A stretch of DNA of 64,000 nt from Inia geoffrensis (lineage: Eukaryota; Chordata; Mammalia; Artiodactyla; Iniidae): assembly GCA_036417435.1 (NCBI GenBank), contig CM070900.1:123210315-123274314 (forward strand). Reading direction: 5' to 3'. Positions 34,238 to 46,012 of the stretch are shown here, in pieces. A program made the translations under genes and the position numbers. The notes beneath the pieces are model-generated. The model searched no databases, had not been told where the DNA came from, and saw only the letters and a program-made list of their open reading frames with translations. Within the stretch, counting starts at the first letter, position 1; each line of letters begins with the position of its first letter.

Positions 34238-37200
34238 TTAAATTCCATATATATGTGTTAGCATACGGTATTTGTCTCTCTCTTTCTGACTTACTTCACT
34301 CTGTATGACAGACTCGAGGTCTATCCACCTCATTACAAATAGCTCAATTTCGTTTCTTTTTAATGCTGAGTAATATTCCATTGTGTATATGTGCCACATC
34401 TTCTTTATCCATTCATCTGACGATGGGCACTTAGGTTGTTTCCATCCCCGGGCTATTGTAAATAGAGCTGCGATGAACATTTTGGTACACGCCTCTTTTT
34501 CAATTTTGGTTTTCTCAGGGTATATGCCCAGTAGTGGGATTGCTGGGTCATATGGTAGTTCTATTTTGAGTTTTTTAAGGAACCTCCATACTGTTCTCCA
34601 TAGTGGCTGAACCAATTCACATTCCCACCAGCAGTGCAAGAGGGTTCCCTTTTGTCCACACCCTCTCCAGCATTTATTGTTTCTAGATTTTTTGATGATG
34701 GCCATTCTAACTGGTGTGAGATGATATCTCATTGTAGTTTTGATTTGCATTTCTCTAATGATTAATGATGTTGAGCATTCTTTCATGTGTTTGTTGGCAG
34801 TCTGCATATCTTCTTTGGAGAAATGTCTATTTAGGTCTTCTGCCCATTTTTGGATTGGGTTGTTTGTTTTTTTGTCATTGAGCTGCATAAGCTGCTTGTA
34901 AATTTTGGAGATTAATCCTTTGTCAGTTGCTTCATTTGCAAATATTTTCTCCCATTCTGAGGGTTGTCTTTTGGTCTTGTTTATGGTTTCCTTTGCTGTG
35001 CAAAAGCTTTGAAGTTTCATTAGGTCCCATTTGTTTATTTTTGTTTTTATTTCCATTGCTCTAGGAGGTGGGTCAAAAAGGATCTTGCTGTGATTTATGT
35101 CATAGAGTGTTCTGCCTATGTTTTCCTCTAAAAGTTTGATAGTTTCTGGCCTTACATTTAGGTCTTTAATCCATTTTGAGCTTATTTTTGTGTATGGTGT
35201 TAGGGAGTGATCTAAGCTCATACTTTTACATGTAGCTGTCCAGTTTTCCCAGCACCACTTATTGAAGAGGCTGTCCTTTCTCCACTGTATATTCCTGCCA
35301 CCATTATCAAAGATAAGGTGTCCATATGTGCGTGGGTTTATCTCTGGGCTTTCTATTCTGTTCCATTGATCTATCGTTCTGTTTTTGTGCCAGTACCATA
35401 CTGTCTTGATTACTGTAGCTTTGTAGTATAGTCTGAAGTCAGGAAGCCTGATTCCTCCAGCTCCGTTTTTCGCTCTCAAGATTGCTTTAGCTATTCGGGG
35501 TCTTTTGTGTTTCCATACAAATTGTGAAAATTTTTTTTTCTAATTCTGTGAAAAATGCCAGTGGCAGTTTGATAGGGATTGCATTGAATCTATAGATTGC
35601 TTTGGGTAGTAGAGTCATTTTCACTATGTTGATTCTTCCAATCCAAGAACATGGTATATCCCTCCATCTATTTGTATCGTCTTTAATTTCTTTCATCAGT
35701 GTCTTATAATTTTCTGCATACAGGTCTTTTGTCTCCCTAGGTAGGTTTATTCCTAGGTATTTTATTCTTTTTGTTGCAATGGTAAATGGCAGTGTTTTCT
35801 TGATTTCACTTTCAGATTTTTCATCACTAGTATATAGGAATGCCAGAGATTTCTGTGCATTAATTTTGTATCCTGCTACTTTACCAAATTCATTGATTAT
35901 CTCTAGTAGTTTTCTGGTAGCATCTTTAGGATTCTCTATGTATAGTATCATGTCATCTGCAAACAGTGACAGCTTTACTTCTTCTTTTCCGATTTGGGTT
36001 CCTTTTATTTCCTTTTCTTCTCTGATTGCTGTGGCTAAAACTTCCAAAACTATGTTGAATAAGAGTGGTGAGAGTGGACATCCTTGTCTTGTTCCTGATC
36101 TTAGTGGAAATGCTTTCAGTTTTTCACCATTGAGGATGATGTTGGCTGTGGGTTTGTCATATATGGCCTTTATTATGTTGAGGAAAGGTCCCTCTATGCC
36201 TACTTTCTGTAGGGTTTTTATCCTAAATGGGTGTTGAATTTTGTCAAAAGCTTTCTCTGCATCTATTGAGATGATCATATGGTTTTTCTCCTTCAATTTG
36301 TTAATATGGTGTATCACATTGATAGACTTGCGTATATTGAAGAATCCTTGCATTCCTGGAATAAACCCCACTTGATCGTGGTGTATGATCCTTTTGATGT
36401 GCTGTTGGATTCTGTTTGCTAGTATTTTGTTGAGGATTTTTGCATCTATGTTCATCAGTGATATTGGCCTGTAGTTTTCTTTCTTTGTGACATCCTTGTC
36501 TGGTTTTGGTATCAAGGTGATGGTGGCCTCGTAGAAGGAATTGGGGAGTGTTCCTCCCTCTGCTATGTTTTGGAAGAGTTTGAGAAGGATAGGTGTTAGC
36601 TCTTCTCTAAATGCTTGATAGAATTCGCCTGTGAAGCCATCTGGTCCTGGGCTTTTGTTTGTTGGAAGATTTTTAATCACAGTTTCAATTTCAGTGTTTG
36701 TGATTGGTCTGTTCATATTTTCTATTTCTTCCTGATTCAGTCTTGGTAGTTTGTGCATTTCTAAGAATGTGTCCATCTCTTCCAGATTGTCCATTTTATT
36801 GGCATAGAGTTGCTTGTAGTAATCTCTCATGATCATTTTTATTTCTGCCGTGTCAGTTGTTACTTCTCCTTTTTCATTTCTAATTCTATTGATTTGAGTC
36901 TTCTCCCTTTTTTTCTTGATGAGTCTGGCTAATGGTTTATCTATTTTGTTTATCTTCTCAAAGAACCAACTTTTAGTTTTATTGATCTTTGCTATTGTTT
37001 CCTTCATTTCTTTTTCGTTTATTTCTGATCTGATTTTTATAATTTCTTTCCTTCTACTCAGTTTGGGGTTTTTTTGTTCTTCTTTCTCTAATTGCTTTAG
37101 GTGTAAGGTTAGGTTGTTTATTCGAGATGTTTCCTGCTTCTTAAGGTGGGCTTGTATTGCTATAAACTTCCCTCTTAGAACTGCTTTTGCAGCATCCCAT

Positions 37201-38057
37201 AGGTTTTGGGTCGTTGTGTCTCCATTGTCATTTGTTTCTAGGTATTTTTTAATTTCCTCTTTGATTTCTTCAGTGATCACTTCATTATTGAGTAATGTAT
37301 TGTTTAGCCTCCATGTGTTTGTATTTTTTACAGATCTTTTCCTGTAATTGATATCTAATCTCATGGCGTTGTGGTCGGAGAAGATACTTGATATAATTTC
37401 AATTTTCTTAAATTTACCAAGGCTTGATTTGTGACCCAAGATATGATCTATCCTGGAGAATGTTCCATGAGCACTTGAGAAAAATGTGTATTCTATTGTT
37501 TTTGGATGGAGTGTCCTATAGATATCAATTAAGTCCATCTTGTTTAATGTATCATTTAAGGCTTGTGTTTCCTTATTTATTTTCATTTTGGATGATCTGT
37601 CCATTGGTGAAAGTGGGGTGTTGAAGTCCCCTACTATGAATGTATTACTGTCGATTTCCCCTTTTATGGCTGTTAGTTTTTGCCTTATGTATTGAGGTGC
37701 TCCTGTGTTAGGTGCATAAATATTTACAATTGTTATATCTTCTTCTTGGATCGATCCCTTAATCATTATGTAGTGTCCTTCTTTGTCTCTTGTAATGGTC
37801 TTTATTTTAAAGTCTATTTTGTCTGATATGAGAATTGCTACTCCAGCTTTCTTTTGATTTCCATTTGCATGGAACATCTTTTTCCATCCCCTTACTTTCA
37901 GTCTGTATGTGTCTCTAGGTCTGAAGTGGGTCTCTTGTAGACAGCATATATATGGGTCTTGTTTTTGTATCCATTCAGCCAATCTGTGTCTTTTGGTGGG
38001 AGCATTTAGTCCATTTACATTTAAGGTAATTATCGATATGTATGTTCCTATTCCCAT
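34238..38057 (-). pseudogene. L1 ORF2p (endonuclease and reverse transcriptase), one frameshift
   Basis: Starts [18 protein letters not shown]. The endonuclease has CLQETHF (Glu42), VGDFNTP and SDHNAM; the reverse transcriptase has the active-site FADDM near residue 700; the Cys-rich C-terminus has HCWWEC, and the frame ends LTHIYGI. The first 856-codon frame runs 38057-35487 and the second 35479-34238. Compared with the other copies there is one extra base and a G-to-T change in a T-run near 35531-35539, giving net +1 over 3,820 nt. No other stop or shift is seen. It is called a pseudogene because of that single lesion, which could also be a sequencing error in the homopolymer. Confidence 0.9.
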
Positions 38058-38115
38058 TTTCTAAATTGTTTTGGGTTCGTTGTTATAGGTCCTTTCCTTC
38101 TCTTGTGTTTCTTGT

Positions 38116-39021
38116 CTAGAGAAGTTCCTTTAGCAGTTGTTGTAAAGCTGGTTTGGTGGTGCTGAACTCTCTCAGCTTTTGCTTGTCTGTGAAGGTTTTA
38201 ATTTCTCCATCAAATCTGAATGAGATCTTTGCTGGGTAGAGTAATCGTGGTTGCAGGCTTTTCTCCTTCATCACTTTCAGTATGTCCTGCCACTCCCTTC
38301 TGGCTTGCAGAGTTTCTGCTGAGAGATCAGCTGTTAGCCTTATGGGGATTCCCTTGTGTGTTATTTGTTTTTTTTCCCTTGCTGCTTTTAATATGCTTTC
38401 TTTGTATTTAATTTTTGAGAGTTTGATTAATATGTGTCTTGGCGTATTTCTCCTTGGGTTTATCCTGTATGGGACTCTCTCTGCTTCCTGGACTTGGTTA
38501 ACTATTTCCTTTCCCATATTAGGGAAGTTTTCAACTATAATCTCTTCAAATATTTTCTCAGTCCCTTTCTTTTTCTCTTCATCCTCTGGAACCCCTATAA
38601 TTCGAATGTTGGTGCGTTTAATATTGTCCCAGAGGTCTCTGAGACTGTCCTCAGTTCTTTTCATTCTTTTTTCTTTATTCTGCTCTGCAGTCGTTATTTC
38701 CACTAGTTTATCTTCCAGGTCACTTATCCGTTCTTCTGCCTCAGTTATTCTGCTATTGATCCCATCTAGTGTATTTTTCATTTCAGTTATTGTGTTGCTC
38801 ATCTCTGTTTGTTTGTTCTTTAGTTCTTCTAGATCTTTGTTAAACATTTCTTGCATCTTCTCCATCCTTGCCTCCATTCTATTTCCGAGATTCTGGATCA
38901 TCTTTACTATCATTATTCTGAATTCTTTTTCAGGTAGACTGCCTATTACCTCTTCATTTGTTAGGTCTGGTGCATTTTTATCTTGCTCCTTCATCTGCTG
39001 TGTGTTTTTCTGTCTTCTCAT
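38116..39021 (-). CDS. L1 ORF1p, intact RNA-binding chaperone
   Basis: This 301-codon frame has no interruption. It begins MRRQKNTQQMKEQDKN, continues with a heptad-like coiled coil around residues 45-150 (EMFNKDLEELKNKQTEM, ITEAEERISDLEDKL), then the RNA-recognition part (RIIGVPE, ENFPNMGKEI) and the basic C-terminal domain (NTPRHILIKLSKIKYKE, ISFRFDGEIKTF), ending [22 protein letters not shown]1p of L1 forms trimers, binds L1 RNA and acts as a nucleic-acid chaperone in the retrotransposition particle. ORF2 starts 58 bp downstream, the usual L1 spacing. Whether it is expressed cannot be read from the sequence. Confidence 0.93.
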   Translation of the reverse strand: MRRQKNTQQMKEQDKNAPDLTNEEVIGSLPEKEFRIMIVKMIQNLGNRMEARMEKMQEMFNKDLEELKNKQTEMSNTITEMKNTLDGINSRITEAEERISDLEDKLVEITTAEQNKEKRMKRTEDSLRDLWDNIKRTNIRIIGVPEDEEKKKGTEKIFEEIIVENFPNMGKEIVNQVQEAERVPYRINPRRNTPRHILIKLSKIKYKESILKAAREKKQITHKGIPIRLTADLSAETLQARREWQDILKVMKEKSLQPRLLYPAKISFRFDGEIKTFTDKQKLREFSTTKPALQQLLKELL

Positions 39022-39983
39022 TTTGCTTATCTTACTGTGTTTGGGGTCCCCCTTTTTTTTTTTTTTTTTTTTGCAGGCTACACGTTCGTAGTTCCCGTTG
39101 TTTTTGATGTCTGTCTCCAGTGGCTAAGGTTGGTCTAGTGGGTTGTGTATACTTCCTGGTGGAGGGGACTAGTGCTTGTGTTCTGGTGGATGAGGCTGGA
39201 TCTTGTCTCTCTGGTGGGCAGGTCCACGTCTGGTGGTGTGTTTTGGGGTGTCTCTGGACTTATTATGATTTTAGGCAGCCTCTCTGTTAATGGGTGGGGT
39301 TGTGTTTCTGTTTTGCTAGTTGTTTGGCATAGGTTTTCCAGCAGTGTAGCTTGCTGGCCGTTGAGTGAAGCTGGGTGCTGGTGTTAAGGTGGAGATCCCT
39401 GGGAGATTTTCGCCGTTTGATATTATGTGGTGCTGGGAAATCTCTTGTGGACCAGTGTTCTGAAGTTGGCTCTCTCCCCTCAGAGGTAGAGTCCTGATTC
39501 CTCAATTTGGGATGAGTCACTGTCTATTCATGTATTCCACAGAAGCAGCGTACATCAAGCTGATTGTGGAGCTTTAATCTGCGGCTTCTGAGGCTTTTAG
39601 GAGGTCTGAGGTCTTTTGCCAGCCTTCAGTAGGTGCTCTGTAAGAGTTGTTCCACGTGTAGATGTATTTCTGGTGTATCTGTGGGAAGGAAGGTGATCTC
39701 CGCGTCTTACTCTTCCGCCATCTTTCTTCTCTCTCCTGAGACTGGCACAAGGTGGCCATCCCCGGTTTCACATCAACATGATCTCAGGCACAAACGTCCT
39801 TGTTTTTCCAGTTTGTCTTTAAGTTACTTGTTGAAACAACGGCCCGCCGCCCCCACGACTGTCGCGCTTTCGGCCTCCGGTGCCCCTCCAGAGCCTGCAG
39901 CCTCAGTGAGGCCGCCCTCGCCTCCGGCTCCGGGGCAGTTCCGAGAGGGCGGAGGGAATAGACCCCGAGCCGCCAGGAGTTCC
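39022..39983 (-). promoter_or_regulatory. L1 5' UTR and GC-rich leader
   Basis: 39022-39735 resembles the 5' UTR of the other long L1s. A YY1-like motif (39715-39724), which normally sits within ~20 nt of the L1 start site, is followed by a further ~250 bp (39736-39983) before the target-site duplication. That part is CpG-rich (39840-39980). It may be a longer promoter or a captured host segment. Confidence 0.7.
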
Positions 39984-39997
39984 TTTCACAGATTTTA

Positions 39998-41599
39998 AAG
40001 CTCTGTGATCAGAGTAACAATTTTCTGCAACTCGCCAGATTTCCTCCTTATTTCAAACTACCATCTAAGCTGGGGGCTGCTTGGGCAATATTTATTTCTG
40101 AATTTAAATGTGAACCATATAGCGAATTGGTGGCAATATCCATGTAGAAGGCATTCTGTCCTAAAATCATGGATCCACCCCCAAGAAGTTCTTATGCCAT
40201 TTTTTGGAAGAGCAAAGAACAAATCTTTGTGGAGCTTTAAACATCTTTCGCTTGTCAAGTGTCACAGCACAACCAAACTCCAGAGATACCAGAAGAGTTT
40301 GTTTTACTAACATCACACATCTGGAATACTGTCACCCCGAGGTTCCTGTCTTTCCAATTTATGCATGTCTTTTTTATCAGTTGTAGGCACTGGTCAAACA
40401 AGCTAATTTGGGCAACAAAAGCCATCTGGAAAAGTGATAAGAAGCAAGTCACCGTATGTGTGAATTTAAGAATGAGGTTCAACTTTATGGTCCTTCCCCC
40501 AGACACCTTGTGAGTCATTCTCTCCCTTATAGCAATTGGTAGATGTGACATCTCTCTGATTAAACTATACACTCCCTGGTGAAGGGATTTTATCTCAGGC
40601 ATCTTTGTAGGCCCTTCAGCTTTGCACACAGGCACTCAGCAGTTAATTTTCTTAGCAAAAATTGCAGCACTCCCAATGAAAACTATTTGAAAGTGTCTGC
40701 AGATGCTATGTATCTGAATAAAGGGCATTTTCCCACCATATTGCCATGATGACTATGTATTTGAAATCTATCACAAGCAGGACATACAATAAAGTAGTGG
40801 GGAGGGAGCCATGGAAATTTTAAAATAGAGAAAAGGAGGAAATTTTTCATTTTATGCTTCAAATGATGTGATACTTAGCTAACTTCACTACCTACTTTGT
40901 AAGAGGCAAGTAAAATAATGGTGAGATGGAAATAAGATTACGTGTAAGTGGATTATGGACTTGTCCAGTTAGAGCTGAGGACAAACTGTCAAAGACAAGG
41001 AATTCTTGAACATGGGAAGGTATTTTGACATCTAAAGTAGATCACCAAGAAGTGGACCATGGAGTTGTTGTTAATGCCAACAAAGCATCTTTAGGCCATC
41101 CTCTGACTTGGTGAGGAAAGTTAGAGTACAATCAGGAAGAGCTAAAAAGCACAGAGATAATACTGATGTCAGTGGTCCATGGTGATGGGCTGCCTGGAAG
41201 GAAAAGTAAATGCTAACTATTGGTTACTTTAACCACGTTTCTAGAACCTGTTTCTTATCGTGAATAATTTTATCCCCAGTACCTGGCATTGTAGGTCTTA
41301 ATAAATTTAGGCTTATTTAATGAATGCATTGAGATCACTTTAATGACTATATCAGTGAGGCAATTAAGAAAAATGCCACAACAGTGATGAATAATTTTTC
41401 ACTTTATACATATGGGACTCAATCTCTCCAATAGCATCAACGTTATCCATGTGCTTTACTTTGTCCAGTAGATATCTTTCTTTAAAAATCATGTGCAGTA
41501 CAAAATCATATAATTGGTTTGTACATTTCTGTGCACTTGGATTACAACTGTATTTCTACTCTGGTTGTTGGCATGGAAAGATTGTTCATATTTATTGTT
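39998..41599. other. Intronic sequence, faint MIR/L2 ends
   Basis: About 1.6 kb, largely unrecognised. Around 40545-40640 and 41270-41330 phrases such as ccccagtacctggcattgta resemble L2/MIR 3' ends. Confidence 0.4.
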
Positions 41600-41900
41600 T
41601 CTTTGTGCCAGGCATTGTGCTAGGAGCTTAACAAGTGGTCTATATTTTAACCCTTCAAATAATAACAATTGGCATTTATTGCATGCCCACCAAGCACCAA
41701 ATATAGGACCATGAGTAATGTGGCTTGTTCAACAAAAACAGCAACAAAGTAGGGTAAATGTTGTTTCCCCCACTGACAGACAAATAAACAGGAAATCAGA
41801 GAGGTTAAGAAACCTGACAAAGGTCACAGAGTTAATAAGTGGCAGAAACAGGACTTGAGCCCAGGTCTGCCCATTTCCAAAGCCAGAGTGCTTTAAATTA
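41600..41900 (-). repeat. MIR-family SINE
   Basis: tttgtgccaggcattgtgct, gagaggttaagaaacctgac, aaggtcacagagttaataag and the tRNA-like end agcccaggtctgcccatttc are reversed MIR. Its right part is shared with the inverted duplicate at 26.7 kb. Confidence 0.8.
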
Positions 41901-42259
41901 TACCTCATAGCCTGGATACAAAGTTTATACTTTAAGTTTTACTTGCAAGTTGGTAAATATTATTAAAGCTACAAGAGAAGATGCTATTTGACTACTTTGG
42001 GAAAGTAAGTGCTGTCCTCTTAATTCTCTTTTCTAAATTTTGAAGAGCGATAAGAACATAGCACCATTATAGAGTTTTATACGGTAATGGATTTTAAATG
42101 AAAACTTTTATTTATCTAATTGGAATTTAAATTTTCTCAAAGTGTACTCTTTCCACAAATTCATTACATTTCCTATGTGACCATTATATAAACCAGGGCT
42201 TTTAAAACTTCCAGTCATGATCTATTAATGGGCAGTGAGATCAGTTTAGTGGGTTGTTA
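41852..42259 (-). repeat. Inverted duplication, copy 2 (pairs with 26284-26712)
   Basis: Reverse complement of copy 1 over about 408 bp: gacttgagcccaggtctg, acttgcaagttggtaaa, gaacatagcaccattataga, tcctatgtgaccattata, agtgggttgtta. Here the MIR continues beyond the duplication edge to about 41600, whereas in copy 1 it stops. Copy 2 therefore looks like the original locus. Confidence 0.85.
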
Positions 42260-42345
42260 TCAGCATTTAAACAATGAAATAGGTGAAAACTGAGTAGATT
42301 GTACATAGTGTGAGTGAGTACTCTTTAGGGAAAATTTTGTACCAG

Positions 42346-42363
42346 TTGTGTGTGTGTGTGTAC

Positions 42364-42394
<31 letters not shown>

Positions 42395-42400
42395 TGTGTA
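42346..42400. repeat. (TG)n microsatellite
   Basis: About 55 bp of TG with two interruptions (tacg, tatg). Confidence 0.95.
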
Positions 42401-43863
42401 TCCTGGGTCAAAATGTAAAATGTATGAGAGTGGGTTGCAATAAAACAGTTTGAAAATGACTAATACAGACAATCTGATTATTAGCACTATGTTTAAACCA
42501 CCTGCATTAATTTCCCAGAAATTCTGGATAACTAAGTCCGTTCCTTACTCTGAAACATGTCTGAAGGAACAAGCAGAGGACGCTCATCCTCTTATGGTCC
42601 CTCCTTTGTTTCTGTCACTAAACACTCTTCCCATTCTCCACGCAATCCTCCAGGTTGTCCACCTCTGCCTCATACCTTGGTTTCTGGTCTGTTCTCGAGC
42701 TGACTCCAACCAGTTCTCGCTCCCTCGGGGACATGATTCTCTCCCACGGGTTTTTCTACATATTCCAACCTGACACCTCCAGTTCCACCGTTTCCCCAAA
42801 TCCTTCATCTCTTGTAAGAAATGCTTCTTACAAGATATTTCCATATTAATGACACATTCTTCTCTCATAAAAAACATATCCCAAAATCAAATTCATGTTT
42901 TTTGTTCTCAAGCACCTCCCCACCCTAACTTTCCTGTTGAGTTAATGGAACAACCATGGTTTCCACTTCTCAGGTGGGAAACCTCACGCCTCTCTGTCTC
43001 TCCTTGCTTTTTCCCATTAGGTCAACAAATACTGTTAACTTTTTGGTAGCGTCTGTCAACCTATGTTCCAGGTTCTCTGTAGGTATTGGGTGAACACGAG
43101 ATGTGGTCCCTGCTCTCATGGAGCTGGCTCTTTAAATGGGGAGAAGATAGCCTCCAAACAAGTAAAACACCAAAAATGTGTAATTCAAAACCCTGCAAAT
43201 GAGCACAGTGCTGCCTCTTCAAGAGTAATTTCAAATATCCCTCTAATTTGTTACTGCTCCAGCACCAAGTACTTCTAATGTCTCCCTGTTGTCCACTGAA
43301 CCAAGTCTAGAATATTTTCCTGATATGAAGAGGCTTTATTAGCTAGTAAACTGGAAAAAAAAAAAAACAGGCTAATGCAGACAAACAGATTTGCACATAC
43401 ACTGTGCTGAACATTGTGATAACAGTATTCACTGAGTCTATAAACTAACAGACTCATTCTTGAGATATGATCTAGAATAGCTACAATTATGGAAACTGAA
43501 CTTTAGTCTGTATACAGTAGGAAATTTGGTGTAGTGATCTACTGGTACATTCAATTACTCCTATTTTAATGGACTCTTAGTTGGCAATCTTTTGTTTGCA
43601 AAGGGACAGAGCACCCAATTCAAACTCGCTTAGAATAAAAAGGGAATTACTATTTTATATATCTGGAGATAGTTCTAGATTCAGATCCTCTTTGATTCAG
43701 AGGCTGATGTTAGCCTGGCCCATGTCTATTTCTCTTTAGTGCTTTAATTCTGCTCTCATTTCCAGGTAGCAAAAATGGGTAAGGCCATGCTAGACTTATA
43801 ACCTCATATCACCCCATCCAGAGGATGAGAGTGCATTCTTTCTGGTACCTTCCACTAAAGATA
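42401..43863. other. Intronic sequence, weak L2-like pieces
   Basis: Around 42930-43140 phrases such as tccctgctctcatggagctg resemble L2 or MIR but are too degenerate to delimit. The rest is unrecognised. Confidence 0.35.
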
Positions 43864-43946
43864 AAGAAATTTGTAACCTAGAAGTCCTCCAAAACATCAA
43901 TGAAATGCAAAGATGTTTTGAAGGACTTCTAGGTTACAAATTTCTT
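43864..43946 (-). other. 35-bp near-perfect hairpin with 13-nt loop
   Basis: The left arm (43864-43898) and right arm (43912-43946) are complementary at 34 of 35 positions around the loop aatgaaatgcaaa. The only mismatch (43889 C with 43921 A) becomes a G-U wobble in minus-strand RNA, the RASGRF2 transcript sense. The size fits a pre-miRNA or short-hairpin fold, but no known miRNA is recognised. A local inverted duplication by template switching is the plain alternative. Confidence 0.85.
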
Positions 43947-44036
43947 GCCAAACTGCACCATACCCCTTCCTCAAACTCATATCACGATGGCAATGGCAGG
44001 GGAGGTGTCAACGATGGCGGGGAGATGCATGCGTGT

Positions 44037-44090
<54 letters not shown>

Positions 44091-44524
44091 TGAGGAGGTA
44101 AGCTCCCACTCAAAGCACATGGCCAGAAATGTGAAAGGACTAATGAGGCAATGGACAAATTTTGCATAGTGGGTTTTAAAAAATTTTTTCTGTAAGTGTA
44201 TCCTTATCCTTGGGTTGTAAAGTTCTTCTCCATACTTAGTTTAACCTGAGATTTTCTCTAAGTACAATTAACTGTAACAATGAGAAAAAACACATCCTTG
44301 TAGAATGAGGAAAAGCAGCTCAGCAGGTCTATCATTATTTATGATGAGAAAATACATGAAGAATGGCAGAGTCAGTATCTTCCCTTTGCCATCACTTTTC
44401 AAGAAAATCAGTAACTAAGACTGTCAGCTGAATTGTTCTCATGGATGTTTAAAAATATGTGCTGTTTAGATTCTTGAAGAAAGGATTATATACTAAGTTT
44501 AAAACAAAACTTATTGAGAACCAT
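43947..44524. other. Intronic sequence with a GT microsatellite
   Basis: Apart from the microsatellite at 44031-44090, nothing recognised. Confidence 0.4.
44031..44090. repeat. (GT)n microsatellite
   Basis: About 60 bp, nearly uninterrupted GT. Confidence 0.95.
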
Positions 44525-44710
44525 TGGGTGTTACTTCTTTTAATTCTCACAATTGTATAAAACACATTACTCATTTTTACAGATGAGGAAACTGAGGCTC
44601 AAAGAAGTCCAGTAGCCACCTAAGGTCACAGATGGTAAAAGCAGAGCCAGGATTTATGGCGAGGTCACTGGATTCTAAAATCCAGCCTCTTCCCACTGCA
44701 ACACCCTATC
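44525..44710 (-). repeat. MIR-family SINE
   Basis: ttttacagatgaggaaactg, aggctcaaagaagtccag, taaggtcacagatggtaaaa and gcagagccaggatttatggc match reversed MIR well. Confidence 0.85.
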
Positions 44711-45794
44711 TGAATGCCTATTCACAAGAAGCGCTAGCTGCCCGTGTTTAGCGCTATGTAAGCTCCAGCCCTCCCATTGCTGCCATCAGCTTTTGTGCTG
44801 GTGTAAAGATGCAACAAGGACACACAGCCAGTATGGAGGGCGACGGTGACTTCTGACAAAGAAGAATGGGGTCCTTTTAGGAGTCGGCAACAAGTGAAGC
44901 CACAGAGTAAGCAAATTTAAATGAGCTTTCAAGAAAACTGCCGACACAAGAAGAAAAGAGACAGGCTAGAAACCGAGATGGGACACAGGTTTGTGGGAGA
45001 CAATAACTTGAACCAGTTTGAAAATTAAAATATGGCAATGTATTAAAAGAAACCAAGAAATCTAATACTCTTGGTCAGAGTTTCTTGACATTAAAACCAG
45101 TATTACCCAGGCCTTTGAAAATACAGTAAATGTTCTAGAAATGGTTAACATAAAGAACACCAAAAAACAAAAGGAACAAACTTTAAATTTCTCAATTATG
45201 TCTTTTTCTGCCCAACTTTATAACCAACTATCTGAAAAAAGAAAGGAGGACGATTTTTCTGTACGTTATCTGAATTCTCTGATGGGCATCTGCTACCTCT
45301 TCTGGATAAGAGGCAGCTCACCAGTCTGATGTAGAACGATATTCCTATCCTTGCATTAGGCAAAACTTCCCCACAAACCAAAATAATAGTAATTTTCCAA
45401 ATCCTTCTATATTTCTTTCTACAGAATGCTACACACACATCTAGAAATGCTTTTCCACGGGGGAAGGGATGGGACAATGAGTGATAGCTCCTGACCCCGG
45501 GAGGTGTGTATAAAGCATGTAAACAGTTGTGAAGGAGCATGTGCCTATGTGTGCAAGGAGCAGGGATGGCTACAGAATTAGCTGAGCTATTCTGAAGAAG
45601 CCAGTGCAGAGAATTTTAGAGATGGCTGGGGAGGGGGGGATAAAAGTAGGCCATTTTCCCCCCCTCAATTGTTAACATTGGAATGTACACAAAAAGTTTC
45701 AATGTATAAAAGCACTAAATTTTGCCAGTAAAAAATGAAATATACCTTGGGAGGGAGGGTGGGAGCCACAAAACACAAAGGAAGCCCATTTTAC
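44711..45794. other. Intronic sequence, nothing recognised
   Basis: About 1.1 kb. Confidence 0.4.
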
Positions 45795-46012
45795 CAGACA
45801 CAGAATACTGACTGAGTGTCTTTGTGCCAATCACTTTTATAGGAACTGGGGTATAGAGGTGGACAAAGGGAAACTAATTAGCTGCTTACAGGAACTTACA
45901 TTATACTGGGGGAGACAGAAATAATAAATCATGTCAGTGGTATTATTATCTACATACAAATGAATAAAGTAAATTCAGATATTGAAAAGAAGAGCTATGT
46001 GGAGGTAAACAG

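Larger units (their letters stand above)
33831..39983 (-). mobile_element. Full-length young L1 (copy 2)
   Basis: About 6.15 kb bounded by a perfect 14-bp target-site duplication tttcacagatttta (33817-33830 and 39984-39997). From 5' to 3' on the minus strand it has a GC-rich leader, a 5' UTR with a YY1-like motif (AAGATGGCGG, 39724-39715), an intact ORF1 (39021-38116), ORF2 (38057-34238) with one net +1 frameshift, a 3' UTR and an A-rich tail. It has the same orientation as RASGRF2. The nearly intact coding capacity and perfect duplication mark it as recent. Confidence 0.96.

Noticed and set aside
35779..39998. Plus-strand frames of 140-270 codons across the full-length L1
   Set aside because: They are antisense shadows of L1 ORF1 and ORF2 and its 5' UTR.
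43982..44167. Poly-His/Thr or poly-Val/Cys frames at GT repeats (also 101-358 and 42260-42487)
   Set aside because: They arise from dinucleotide repeats.
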